This document shows positions 46,165 to 54,532 of a stretch of 64,000 bases of DNA, one piece after another. The stretch lies in assembly GCF_001412595.2 (NCBI RefSeq), contig NZ_CP012640.2:1860001-1924000 (forward strand), in the 5' to 3' direction. Under the pieces are notes generated by a model. It worked only from the letters and a program-made list of their open reading frames with translations, did no database searches and was not told the DNA's origin. Origin of the DNA: Massilia sp. WG5. GTDB lineage: Bacteria; Pseudomonadota; Gammaproteobacteria; Burkholderiales; Burkholderiaceae_D. The position numbers and the translations under genes are program-made. Within the stretch, counting starts at the first letter, position 1. Each line of letters starts with the position of its first letter.

Positions 46165-47235
46165 TTATGCCAATGCGTTGACCACCGCATCGCCCATCTG
46201 TTCGGTGCCGACGCGGGTCGTGCCTTCCTCGAAGATGTCCGGCGTGCGCAGGCCCTGGGCCAGTACGGCCTTGACCGCGTTCTCGATGCGGTCGGCCTGC
46301 TCCGGCTTGCCGAGCGAGAAACGCAGCATCATCGCGGCCGACAGGATCGTCGCCAGCGGATTCGCCACGCCCTTGCCGGCGATGTCCGGCGCCGAGCCGT
46401 GCGAAGGCTCGTACAGGCCCTTGTTGTTGGCGTCCAGCGAAGCCGACGGCAGCATGCCGATCGAACCGGTCAGCATCGCCGCCGCGTCCGACAGGATGTC
46501 GCCGAACATGTTGCCGGTGACGATGACGTCGAACTTCTTCGGTGCGCGCACCAGCTGCATCGCCGCGTTATCGACGTACATGTGCTCGAGCTCGACGTCC
46601 TGGTAGTCCTTGTGCACCTCGGTGACGATGTCGCGCCAGAACTGGAAGGTTTCCAGCACGTTCGCCTTGTCGACGCTGGTCACGCGCGAGCCGCGCTTGC
46701 GGGCGGCCTGGAAGGCGACGTGGGCGATGCGGCGGATTTCGCCTTCCGCATAGCGCATGGTGTCGAAGCCTTCGCGCTGGCCGGCGAACGGACCGTCCGG
46801 GCACTCGCGCACGCCGCGCGGCTTGCCGAAATAGATGTCGCCGGTCAGTTCGCGGATGATCAGGATGTCCAGGCCGGACACGACTTCCGGCTTGAGCGTC
46901 GAGGCGCCCGCCAGCTCCGGATACAGGATGGCCGGACGCAGGTTGGCGAACAGGCCGAGCTCCTTGCGCAGGCCGAGGATGGCCTGCTCGGGGCGCAGCG
47001 CGCGCTCCAGGGTGTCGTACTTGTAGTCGCCGACGGCGCCGAACAGCACCGCGTCGGCGGCCTTGGCCAGCGCCAGCGTGCCTTGCGGCAGCGGATGGCC
47101 GTGGGCCGCGTAGCCGGCGCCGCCGACCTCCGCGCTCTCCAGCTCGAATTTCTCGCCGAGGGCGTTCAGGACCTTGACCGCCTGGGCCGTGATTTCGGGG
47201 CCGATGCCGTCGCCCGGCAGGATCGCAATCTTCAT
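46165..47235 (-). CDS. leuB: 3-isopropylmalate dehydrogenase
   Basis: Third leucine enzyme, oxidising and decarboxylating 3-isopropylmalate with NAD+, 356 aa. The start is [27 protein letters not shown] and [12 protein letters not shown] bind substrate. [25 protein letters not shown] is the IPMDH signature. The ATG at 47235 lies 10 bp from leuD; 27 upstream codons are excluded. Confidence 0.97.
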   Translation of the reverse strand: MKIAILPGDGIGPEITAQAVKVLNALGEKFELESAEVGGAGYAAHGHPLPQGTLALAKAADAVLFGAVGDYKYDTLERALRPEQAILGLRKELGLFANLRPAILYPELAGASTLKPEVVSGLDILIIRELTGDIYFGKPRGVRECPDGPFAGQREGFDTMRYAEGEIRRIAHVAFQAARKRGSRVTSVDKANVLETFQFWRDIVTEVHKDYQDVELEHMYVDNAAMQLVRAPKKFDVIVTGNMFGDILSDAAAMLTGSIGMLPSASLDANNKGLYEPSHGSAPDIAGKGVANPLATILSAAMMLRFSLGKPEQADRIENAVKAVLAQGLRTPDIFEEGTTRVGTEQMGDAVVNALA

Positions 47236-47245
47236 GTCAGCTTTC

Positions 47246-47893
47246 TCAGATGGTGTTGGCGAGCCAGGGCTGCTGGCGCAGATGGCGCTCTTCGAAGGCG
47301 CGGATCTCGTCGGCATGGCGCAGGGTCAGGCCGATGTCGTCCAGGCCGTTCAGCAGGCAGTACTTGCGGAACTCGTCGATCGCGAATTCGAAGGCCAGGT
47401 GGCCGTCCGGCGTGCGGATGACCTGCTGCTCGAGGTCGACCACCAGGCGGAAGCCGGGGAAGGCCTTGACCTCGTTGAACAGCTGGTCGACCTGCTGTTC
47501 GCTCAGCACGATCGGCAGCAGACCGCTCTTGTAGCAGTTGTTGAAGAAGATGTCGGCGAAGCTCGGCGCGACGATGGCGCGGAAACCGTACTGCTGCAGG
47601 GCCCAGGGCGCGTGCTCGCGCGACGAGCCGCAGCCGAAATTCTTGCGGGCCAGCAGGATCGAGGCGTCCTGGTAGCGCGGCTGGTTCAGCACGAAGTCCG
47701 GATTCAACGGACGCCCGGTGTTGTCCATGCCGGGTTCGCCATGGTCCAGGTAGCGCCATTCGTCGAACAGGTTGGGGCCGAAGCCGGTGCGGCGGATCGA
47801 CTTGAGGAACTGTTTCGGAATGATGGCGTCGGTATCGACATTGGCGCGGTCGAGCGGCGCCACCAGTCCATCGTGTACGGTGAATTTTTCCAT
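47246..47893 (-). CDS. leuD: 3-isopropylmalate dehydratase small subunit
   Basis: Small subunit of isopropylmalate isomerase, 215 aa, working with Leu[21 protein letters not shown] and [14 protein letters not shown] are the conserved substrate-loop and swivel-domain motifs. It follows an entericidin-like gene by 77 bp, with a palindrome between, and is 10 bp from leuB. Confidence 0.96.
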   Translation of the reverse strand: MEKFTVHDGLVAPLDRANVDTDAIIPKQFLKSIRRTGFGPNLFDEWRYLDHGEPGMDNTGRPLNPDFVLNQPRYQDASILLARKNFGCGSSREHAPWALQQYGFRAIVAPSFADIFFNNCYKSGLLPIVLSEQQVDQLFNEVKAFPGFRLVVDLEQQVIRTPDGHLAFEFAIDEFRKYCLLNGLDDIGLTLRHADEIRAFEERHLRQQPWLANTI

Positions 47894-47900
47894 GATCGCA

Positions 47901-47942
47901 GGGGTCAGAGCCCGGTGTTGCTTTTAAAAGGGCTCTGACCCC
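47901..47942. repeat. GGGGTCAGAG palindrome (copy 2)
   Basis: GGGGTCAGAGCCC at 47901-47913 and its perfect complement at 47930-47942, with a 16-nt AT-richer loop. It lies between the entericidin-like gene and leuD. A second CAGAGCCC occurs at 47955. Confidence 0.75.
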
Positions 47943-47970
47943 GGAGTCCGCGGCCAGAGCCCATCAAGGT

Positions 47971-48093
47971 TTATTTTCCGCCCGCGCCAGTAATCACCTG
48001 GCCGACCTTCTGCACGTCCTTGCCGACGCCGGAGATGGTATTGCAGCCAGTGACAACGAATGCGATGAGTGCGAGAGCGAGTGCTTTTTTCAT
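47971..48093 (-). CDS. Entericidin A/B-like small lipoprotein
   Basis: 40-aa secreted lipoprotein. The N-terminus MKKALALALIAFVVTGC is a lipoprotein signal with lipobox VTGC, so the mature part is only 24 residues (NTISGVGKDVQKVGQ and a Gly-rich tail). That is the entericidin pattern, where the E. coli pair acts as antidote and bacteriolytic toxin. Its role here is unproven. It sits between leuC and leuD in the same direction, an arrangement common in Burkholderiales. GGATACC precedes the ATG. Confidence 0.88.
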   Translation of the reverse strand: MKKALALALIAFVVTGCNTISGVGKDVQKVGQVITGAGGK

Positions 48094-48202
48094 GGTATCC
48101 CTAATATTGATGTCATGCTCCGGCCGGGATGATCGACCCCGGCCAGGTAGTTGCGGCGCTGGTGGCGCCTGTATCCTTACAATTCCTGTGCGGCTGAGCA
48201 GC

Positions 48203-48244
48203 GGGGTCAGAGTCGCTCGAAAACCAACACCGGACTCTGACCCC
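48203..48244. repeat. GGGGTCAGAG palindrome (copy 3)
   Basis: GGGGTCAGAGTC at 48203-48214 and its perfect complement at 48233-48244, with an 18-nt loop. It is directly downstream of leuC (stop at 48251) on the minus strand, in the gap before the entericidin-like gene. Confidence 0.75.
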
Positions 48245-48250
48245 TCCGTT

Positions 48251-49651
48251 CTACAGTGCGCGCACGTCGACGAAGTGGCCGGCGATGCCCGCCGCAGCCG
48301 CCATCGCCGGCGACACCAGGTGGGTGCGTCCGCCCTGCCCCTGGCGGCCTTCGAAGTTGCGGTTCGAGGTCGAGGCGCAGCGTTCGCCCGGTTCGAGGCG
48401 GTCGGCGTTCATGGCCAGGCACATCGAGCAGCCCGGCTCGCGCCATTCGAAGCCGGCGGCCTTGAAGATCTTGTCGAGGCCTTCGCGCTCGGCCTGTTCC
48501 TTGACAAGGCCCGAACCCGGCACCACCATCGCCAGCTTCACGTTCGAGGCGCGCTGGCGGCCGCGCACGACGGCGGCGGCGGCGCGCAAGTCCTCGATGC
48601 GCGAGTTGGTGCAGGAGCCGATGAACACCTTGTCGATGCGGATGTTCTCGATCGGCGTGTTCGGCTTCAGGTCCATGTAGACCAGCGCCTTTTCCATCGC
48701 GTCGCGCTTGACCGGGTCGCGTTCCTTGTCCGGATCGGGCACGCGGCCGTCGACCGTGGTCACCATCTCGGGCGAGGTGCCCCAGGTGACCTGCGGGCGG
48801 ATCTCGGCCGCGTTCAGGGTCACCACCATGTCGAACTTCGCGCCCGGATCGGTGTGCAGGGTGCGCCAGTAGGCGACGGCCTGCTCCCAATGCGGCCCGC
48901 TGGGTGCGAACGGACGGCCTTTCACGTAATCGATGGTGGTGTCGTCGACCGCGACCATGCCGGCGCGCGCGCCGGCCTCGATCGCCATGTTACAGACCGT
49001 CATCCGGCCTTCCATCGACAGCGAACGAATGGTCGAGCCGGCGAATTCGATCGCGTAGCCGGTGCCGCCGGCGGTGCCGATCTTGCCGATCACGGCCAGC
49101 ACGATGTCCTTGGCGGTCACGCCCGCCGGCAGCGCGCCGTCGACCTGCACCAGCATGGCCTTCGACTTCTTCGCCAGCAGGGTCTGCGTGGCCATCACGT
49201 GCTCGACTTCCGAGGTGCCGATGCCGTGCGCCAGGCAGCCGAAGGCGCCGTGGGTCGAGGTATGCGAGTCGCCGCACACCACCGTCATGCCGGGCAGCGT
49301 GGCGCCCTGCTCCGGCCCGATCACGTGGACGATGCCCTGGCGCTTGTCGTTCATGTTGAAGTAAGTAACCCCGAAGGCCTTGGCGTTGTCGTCGAGGGTC
49401 TCGACCTGCAGGCGCGAGGTCGGGTCCGCGATGCCATGGCTGCGGTCGGTGGTCGGCACGTTATGGTCGGCTACGGCGAGGTTCGCGGAGGTGCGCCATA
49501 GCGGACGGTCCGCCACGCGCAGGCCTTCGAACGCCTGCGGGCTGGTGACTTCGTGGACCAGGTGACGGTCGATATACAGCACGGTGGTGCCATCCGCATC
49601 GGCACGCACGACATGCGAATCCCAGAGTTTGTCGTAGAGCGTTTTTAACAT
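48251..49651 (-). CDS. leuC: 3-isopropylmalate dehydratase large subunit
   Basis: Aconitase-family large subunit, 466 aa, with a [4Fe-4S] cluster. [32 protein letters not shown] and [11 protein letters not shown] are the conserved blocks, the last two carrying cluster Cys residues. The ATG at 49651 gives [15 protein letters not shown], the family start. It heads leuC-ecn-leuD-leuB. The 200-bp leader contains TTGCAC/GTGCAA and GCACGAA/TTCGTGC inverted repeats that might bind a leu regulator. Confidence 0.97.
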   Translation of the reverse strand: MLKTLYDKLWDSHVVRADADGTTVLYIDRHLVHEVTSPQAFEGLRVADRPLWRTSANLAVADHNVPTTDRSHGIADPTSRLQVETLDDNAKAFGVTYFNMNDKRQGIVHVIGPEQGATLPGMTVVCGDSHTSTHGAFGCLAHGIGTSEVEHVMATQTLLAKKSKAMLVQVDGALPAGVTAKDIVLAVIGKIGTAGGTGYAIEFAGSTIRSLSMEGRMTVCNMAIEAGARAGMVAVDDTTIDYVKGRPFAPSGPHWEQAVAYWRTLHTDPGAKFDMVVTLNAAEIRPQVTWGTSPEMVTTVDGRVPDPDKERDPVKRDAMEKALVYMDLKPNTPIENIRIDKVFIGSCTNSRIEDLRAAAAVVRGRQRASNVKLAMVVPGSGLVKEQAEREGLDKIFKAAGFEWREPGCSMCLAMNADRLEPGERCASTSNRNFEGRQGQGGRTHLVSPAMAAAAGIAGHFVDVRAL

Positions 49652-49801
49652 GATATTCCGTAAAGACGACCGCTTCATGCGGGCATGGTCTTTGATTATG
49701 CCATATTTGTGCACTGCGTCAGCCCCCGCTGCTTGCACGATTATTCCAATGAACTCATCAGCGCACGAATTTTATTTGCACTAGTTTTCATTCGTGCAAA
49801 T

Positions 49802-49835
49802 AAAAAAAGCCTGCGCAGTTTATGCGCAGGCTTTT
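49802..49835 (-). terminator. Rho-independent terminator after cheA
   Basis: On the minus strand AAGCCTGCGCAT-AAAC-TGCGCAGGCTT is followed by TTTTTA. It lies 24 nt after the cheA stop. Confidence 0.88.
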
Positions 49836-49858
49836 CTTGGCTTTATGATGTGTTGCTT

Positions 49859-51739
49859 TTATGCAGCCAAGCGCACGCTGGAGCGGCAACCGTCCATCAG
49901 GAAGGACAGGCCCACCACGAGCACCAGCGAACCTTCGGCGGAGCGCGCAGTGCCCGTGATGCCTTCGACGTGCAGCGCCGTCATCGGCTTGATCACCAGG
50001 TCGGCCGTGCCGTCCACCGCTTCCACCGCGATGATGTAGGGCTGGGGCGCGTTGATGACGATACCGACGCGCTCCGAGCATGCCTCGTAGCCGAGCGACA
50101 GCGCCAGCGAGCGCACCGGCAGCGGACGGCCCTGGTCCTTCAGCACCGGGGCGCCGCCGACCTGCATGAACTCTTCCGGCAGCTCGACCACGCGCTCGAC
50201 CACCGCCATCGGCAGGGCCAGCTGGGCGCCCGAGGTCGACACCAGCATGGTCGGCACGATCGACAGTTCGATCGGCAGGCGGATCGAGAACTTGGTGCCG
50301 GTGCCGAGGTTCGAGTCGATGCGGATCGCGCCGCGGTTCTTCTCGACCGCGGTCTTGACCACGTCCATGCCGACGCCGCGTCCCGACACCGACGACGCCA
50401 CTTCCTTGGTCGAGAAGCCCGGCAGGAACACCAGCTGGTAGGCTTCGTCGTCGGAACTGGCCTGGTGCTCGGTGATCAGGCCCTTTTCCATCGCCTTCTT
50501 GCGCAGCTTGGACGGGTCCATGCCGCGGCCGTCGTCCTGCAGCACGATCATGACGCTGTTGGCTTCCTGCCAGGCTTTCAGCAGGATATAGGCCTTGGCC
50601 GGCTTGCCTGCGGCGACGCGGTCTTCCGGGCCTTCGACGCCGTGGTCGAGCGCGTTGCGCAGCATGTGCACCAGCGGGTCGTACAGGCTGTCCACCACGA
50701 CGCGGTCGACTTCGGTCTCGGCGCCTTCGATGATCAGCTCGACTTCCTTGCCCAGGTCCTTGGCCAGCTCGCGCACCAGGCGCGGGAACTTCTGGAACAG
50801 GCGGCCCACCGGCTGCATGCGGGTCGCCAGCGTGGCGCGCTGCAGCTCGGCCGAGTAGCGCGAGGCGCGCTCCAGGGTCTCGGTCAGGGTCGCCATCAGG
50901 GTGGCGGCCTGGCCTTCGAACTTGAACTGCGCCAGACGCTCGAGCAGCACGGCAGCCTGGTTCGCGGCCTGCACCGATTCGCCCGCCACTTCCAGCAGCG
51001 CGTCCAGCTTGACGGCATCGATACGGATGCTCTCGTCCTTGGCCGGGGCGCTTGCGGCCGGCTTGCTCTCGGAACGGCGCTCGACGCCGTCCCAGCCGGC
51101 CCTGGCCGGCGCTGCTTCCTGTGCTGCGGCGGGCGCGGCCGGCGGCGTCACCGCGGCTGCCGGAGCGGCTGCCGCTGCCGGAGCAGAAGCCGCGGCCGGC
51201 GCATGAGTGCCCGGCGGGACCACCGCCATGTACATGCCTTCCCAATCCAGGTCGTCATTGCCGACGTCTGCGGCGGGCGCAGGCGCTGCAGCGGCGACCG
51301 GCGCCGGGGCCGCCGCCGGAGCGGGAGCAGGCGCAGGTGCGGCCTTCGGCGCATCCTTGCCGTCGATCGCATCCTTCAGCATGCGCTCGAGATCGGCCGG
51401 CATCGGCGCAAGCTGCTCCGGCGCCGTGCCGTTGTTCAGGTCGTTGAGCTGGTCGGCGACGAAGCCGGAAGCCTGCAGCGACGCCTCGATCGCCGACGGC
51501 GTGACCGGGGCCGCGCCGGTGCGCAGCGCATCGAACAGGTTCTCGGTCAGGTGGCAGGCGGTCACCAGCGCAGGGAGTCCCATGAAGCCCGCGCCACCCT
51601 TGATGGTGTGGAACGAGCGGAACACCGCGTTCAGCGTTTCCTTGTTATCCGGATCGCGTTCGAGGCGGAGCAGATGCTCCTCGACGTTGGTCGCAAGATC
51701 CAAGGCCTCGATCACGAAATCCTTGAGCATTTCATCCAT
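49859..51739 (-). CDS. cheA: CheA-like chemotaxis histidine kinase
   Basis: Chemotaxis kinase, 626 aa. The HPt domain is at the N-terminus, with phospho-His in FRSFHTIKGGAGFMG (~residue 44). A long Ala/Pro-rich stretch (~residues 135-240) replaces the P2 CheY-docking domain. P3 dimerisation follows, then the ATPase with HMLRNALDHGVE, QDDGRGMD and GRGVGMDVVK, and a CheW-like C-terminus. The start ATG overlaps the cheZ stop by one base (TAATG). A terminator closes the two-gene unit. No cheY or receptor gene is in the window. Confidence 0.9.
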   Translation of the reverse strand: MDEMLKDFVIEALDLATNVEEHLLRLERDPDNKETLNAVFRSFHTIKGGAGFMGLPALVTACHLTENLFDALRTGAAPVTPSAIEASLQASGFVADQLNDLNNGTAPEQLAPMPADLERMLKDAIDGKDAPKAAPAPAPAPAAAPAPVAAAAPAPAADVGNDDLDWEGMYMAVVPPGTHAPAAASAPAAAAAPAAAVTPPAAPAAAQEAAPARAGWDGVERRSESKPAASAPAKDESIRIDAVKLDALLEVAGESVQAANQAAVLLERLAQFKFEGQAATLMATLTETLERASRYSAELQRATLATRMQPVGRLFQKFPRLVRELAKDLGKEVELIIEGAETEVDRVVVDSLYDPLVHMLRNALDHGVEGPEDRVAAGKPAKAYILLKAWQEANSVMIVLQDDGRGMDPSKLRKKAMEKGLITEHQASSDDEAYQLVFLPGFSTKEVASSVSGRGVGMDVVKTAVEKNRGAIRIDSNLGTGTKFSIRLPIELSIVPTMLVSTSGAQLALPMAVVERVVELPEEFMQVGGAPVLKDQGRPLPVRSLALSLGYEACSERVGIVINAPQPYIIAVEAVDGTADLVIKPMTALHVEGITGTARSAEGSLVLVVGLSFLMDGCRSSVRLAA

Positions 51740-52611
51740 TAGAATCCCAGATCGGCAAGAAGGTCATCGACACTGTCCTGGTCGAGCGCCGCGGACGGCA
51801 CCGACGGTCCCTGCATCAGTTCGGCGGGCTTCTCCTGTTCCTGCGCCGCGTGCTTCTGCGCCAGCTTTTCCTTCACCTCGGCCGGGGCGCTGTCGCGCAG
51901 CAGCTGGGCGAGTTCGTTCTCGACCGTCTGCGTGATCTTGACCACTTTCTTGATCAGCTGGCCGGTGATGTCCTGGAAATCCTGGGCCATCATGATCTCG
52001 AGCAGGCGCGCCTTCTCGGCTTCGGTTGCTTCCGACACGGCTGCCGCGAAGCTGCGCGAGTCGCCGGCCAGCGCCTTGAACTGGTCGAGCGACAGCTTGC
52101 CGGAGAACAGGTCGGCCCAGCGGCCTTCCATATCCTTGGCCTGCTTGGACAGCTGGTCCTGCGCCGGCATGCCTTCGTCCAGCGTGTTCAGCACCTTGTT
52201 CGCGGCCTGCTCGGTCAGGCTGGCGACGTATTCCAGGCGGTCCTGGGCGTCGATGATCTGGGACGAGGCTTCGGTGAGCGCCTTGTCGTAGCCGAGTTCG
52301 CGCAGCGAATCGTGCATGATGCGCACGATGCTGCCCAGGCGGGCATACATCATCTGGCCGTCCGGATCGTCCGAGGCTTCGGCAGCGGCGGTGACGGCCG
52401 GGGCCGGCACGGGTGCGGCCGGCGCGGCGGCGGGCGCGGAATTCGAGGCAACCTGGTCGAACAGGGCCTCGAGGTCGTCGCTGTCGCCACTCTCTCCGCC
52501 CGCGGCGGGTTCGGGCGCCGGAGCCGGTGCCGGTACGGGAGCGGGCGCGCTGGCTCGTTGCGCTGCCACTTCCTCGAATAATGCGTCGAAATCGTCAGCG
52601 GCGTCGGTCAT
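51739..52611 (-). CDS. cheZ: CheZ protein phosphatase
   Basis: CheY-P phosphatase, 290 aa. The catalytic Asp-Gln segment is MAQDFQDITGQLIKKVVKIT. The C-terminal DQDSVDDLLADLGF tail is the CheY-binding helix. A long Ala/Pro-rich region (residues ~20-75), similar in style to the cheA linker, follows MTDAADDFDALFEEV; that N-terminal stretch may be a second docking helix. It is translationally coupled to cheA. Its CheY target must be encoded elsewhere. Confidence 0.92.
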   Translation of the reverse strand: MTDAADDFDALFEEVAAQRASAPAPVPAPAPAPEPAAGGESGDSDDLEALFDQVASNSAPAAAPAAPVPAPAVTAAAEASDDPDGQMMYARLGSIVRIMHDSLRELGYDKALTEASSQIIDAQDRLEYVASLTEQAANKVLNTLDEGMPAQDQLSKQAKDMEGRWADLFSGKLSLDQFKALAGDSRSFAAAVSEATEAEKARLLEIMMAQDFQDITGQLIKKVVKITQTVENELAQLLRDSAPAEVKEKLAQKHAAQEQEKPAELMQGPSVPSAALDQDSVDDLLADLGF

Positions 52612-52979
52612 AGTCCCTGCTTCTCCATAATGTAAATGTCGCGATGATCAGTGCTGTGTGCTGTACTGCTGCCGTCAATACACTGACGGCCGGGTATTGC
52701 ACGAGTGTATCAGCGTGGTTGCCGTAGGTAAATCTTAGAAGACGGACCGTTGCCGATTGGCTCCGTAAACTTAGTTCAGCGACAATTATTTCTGCGTGTT
52801 TCTGAATATTTTCACAAAGCAAGTGTTGTATTTTTTTATCGCAGCTGCTTTTGTGCCATGTGATGTTTTCGCGCAGGAAAGCGAGCCCAACCCTGATTAA
52901 GATCAAGCATTTACTATCTGCCAAGGATGAAAAGCCGAACTACAATAAGAAGGTAACGTGACGTGAGGGAGGGCTCACC
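52612..52979. other. Long non-coding gap before the universal stress gene
   Basis: No convincing ORF; the 109-aa frame on the minus strand has no ribosome site or recognisable motif. The region is AT-rich between about 52720 and 52860 and contains the start side of cheZ on the minus strand and the FNR-like box with a TACAAT hexamer on the plus strand. Confidence 0.6.
52893..52906 (+). promoter_or_regulatory. FNR/Anr-like box upstream of the universal stress gene
   Basis: CTGATTAAGATCAA matches TTGAT-N4-ATCAA at 9 of the 10 fixed positions. Its centre is about 80 nt before the ATG and 44 nt before a TACAAT -10-like hexamer (52941-52946), roughly position -53 of the predicted start, so activation is plausible. 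Confidence 0.55.
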
Positions 52980-53444
52980 ATGTACCAGAAGATCCTGATC
53001 ACCACCGACGGCTCCGCGGTGTCCCAACACACTGCCTGCGCCGGCGTCCAGTTCGCGCAACAGATGGGAGCGGAAGTGCTCGCGCTGTTCGTCGCGCCCG
53101 AGTACCAGTACCCCGTGTATGTGGAAATCATCCCGCCGTCCTATCCCAGCGAAGAGGACTATATGGCGCAGATGCGGCGCCTGGGCGAGGAATACATGGG
53201 CAAGATCATGCGCAAGGCCGACGAGTGCGGGCTGAAGCATTCCTGCATGACCGCGTTCTCGGACGCGGCCGCGCTGAAGATCGTCGACGTGGCTGAGCAG
53301 CAACACTGCGACCTGATCTTCATGGGCTCGCACGGCCGCAGTGGCTGGGGCCAATTGTTGCTCGGCAGCGTGACGAACAAAGTGCTGTCGCAGACGAGCA
53401 AGCCGGTCCTGGTGCACCGTCTGATCCGCGAGCCCGGCACCTGA
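52980..53444 (+). CDS. Universal stress protein UspA family
   Basis: 154-aa single-domain USP. MYQKILITTDGSAVSQHT is the first strand and the C-terminal GSHGRSGWGQLLLGSVTNKVLSQTSKPVLV contains the ATP-binding G-x-x-G-x-x-x-x-x-x-x-x-G-S-x-T pattern, here with S/V at the end. GGAGGGCT precedes the ATG. An FNR-like box upstream suggests induction at low oxygen. It stands just before the regulator pair, with its own promoter. Confidence 0.92.
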   Translation: MYQKILITTDGSAVSQHTACAGVQFAQQMGAEVLALFVAPEYQYPVYVEIIPPSYPSEEDYMAQMRRLGEEYMGKIMRKADECGLKHSCMTAFSDAAALKIVDVAEQQHCDLIFMGSHGRSGWGQLLLGSVTNKVLSQTSKPVLVHRLIREPGT

Positions 53445-53566
53445 ATCCGCCGCGCCGGGCCGCTGGCGGGTGACCGCCGGGGCGGCCTATTGCCAAAAAA
53501 ATACAAATTAAATTTTAGCAATGTGCTAGCGTGTAGGCTACGCACGCATTGCACTGGGGAACTCCT

Positions 53567-54211
53567 ATGATTCGCATAGTCATCGCTGACGACCACACCA
53601 TCATGCGCGAAGGCCTCAAGCGCATCCTCGACGGCGCGCTCGATATCGAGATCGTCGGCGAAGCCATCAACGGCTTCGAAGTGCTGTCGCTGGTGCGCCA
53701 GGGAGGTTTCGACCTGCTGCTGCTCGACCTGTCGATGCCCGGCCGCAGCGGGGTCGACCTGATCCGCCAGGTGCGCAGCGAAGCGCCCAAGCTCGCCATC
53801 CTGATCCTCACCATGCACGAGGAAGAACAGTATGCGGTGCGTGCGATCCGCGCCGGCGCCCAGGGTTACCTGACCAAGGAAAGCGCCGGCACCCAGCTGG
53901 TCGGCGCAATCCGCAAGGTGGCGTCGGGCCGTCCTTATATCAGTACCGAAGTGGCCGAGCAACTGGCGCTGAACATCATGGCGCCGAACGAGCAACTGCT
54001 GCACAAGCAGCTGTCGGACCGGGAATTCGAGGTGTTTTCCTTGCTGGTGGGAGGCAAGTCGATTACCGAGATTGCCAACAACCTGCATCTGTCTGTGAAG
54101 ACAGTGAGCACTCACAAGACCCGCATCATGCAGAAGATGGGCATGACCTCGCTGTCCGAAATGGTCCAGTACGCCGTCGCCCACCGCCTGCTGGCGCCGA
54201 TGAAGGCCTGA
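53567..54211 (+). CDS. NarL/UvrY-type response regulator
   Basis: DNA-binding response regulator, 214 aa. The receiver domain has the acidic DD in IADDHTIMREG, phospho-Asp in LLLLDLSMPG (~residue 54), Thr in ILTMHEEEQ and Lys in YLTKES. The C-terminal LuxR-type helix-turn-helix is LSDREFEVFSLLVGGKSITEIANNLHLSVKTVSTHKTRIMQKMG. The PYISTEVAEQLAL linker resembles UvrY/GacA. The ATG at 53567 is chosen over an upstream TTG, with GGGGAACTCCT before it. No kinase gene is adjacent; the orphan regulator may answer to a distant hybrid kinase. Confidence 0.9.
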   Translation: MIRIVIADDHTIMREGLKRILDGALDIEIVGEAINGFEVLSLVRQGGFDLLLLDLSMPGRSGVDLIRQVRSEAPKLAILILTMHEEEQYAVRAIRAGAQGYLTKESAGTQLVGAIRKVASGRPYISTEVAEQLALNIMAPNEQLLHKQLSDREFEVFSLLVGGKSITEIANNLHLSVKTVSTHKTRIMQKMGMTSLSEMVQYAVAHRLLAPMKA

Positions 54212-54532
54212 CCGCTGGAACCGGGCGGCGCCTAAACTGTTTTGGACATTCCTGGCTGTCCATGGTTGCTCCACGACCTGCGTGGCGCATAAGAGACGAG
54301 CTCTTCTCGACGCTTATCCTACACGGGTATGCCCTGCCTTCCCTCGGAAGTGAGCCAAGATAGTAAGAATATTCTTACATTCTGACTCACCTTCCTACCT
54401 ACACATTCAGCCGTTGCTGATATGAATGCCGAACTCGTGTTGGCATACTGACTTCAGCGTTTCGACTTGCTTGCGGTCCATTCTCCGCATTGAGCCTCCT
54501 GAAACCTTGTTTTCCTTCACCTGGAGATGAGT
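54212..54532. other. Structured non-coding gap between the two regulators
   Basis: 321 bp without a credible gene. It carries a chain of inverted repeats: TGGACA/TGTCCA (54243-54262), CCACG/CGTGG (54271-54285), ATAAGAGACGAG/CTCGACGCTTAT (54289-54317), the palindrome at 54363, and ATGCC/GGCAT (54426-54446). No rho-independent terminator follows the response regulator. Confidence 0.55.
54362..54379. promoter_or_regulatory. GacA/UvrY-box-like palindrome
   Basis: GTAAGAATATTCTTAC (54363-54378) is a perfect 16-bp palindrome. With its flanks it matches TGTAAG-N6-CTTACA at 11 of 12 fixed positions (the first T is A). It lies 154 nt before the next gene's ATG. Confidence 0.5.

Noticed and set aside
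52595..52924. A 109-codon minus-strand frame between cheZ and the universal stress gene
   Set aside because: Overlaps the cheZ start, has no ribosome site or motif, and its codon use is unlike neighbouring genes.
54243..54379. A CsrB/RsmY-type small RNA gene on the minus strand starting at the GacA-like box
   Set aside because: There is no terminator before the response regulator coding region and promoter spacing is uncertain, so it is reported only as a possibility and not annotated as ncRNA.
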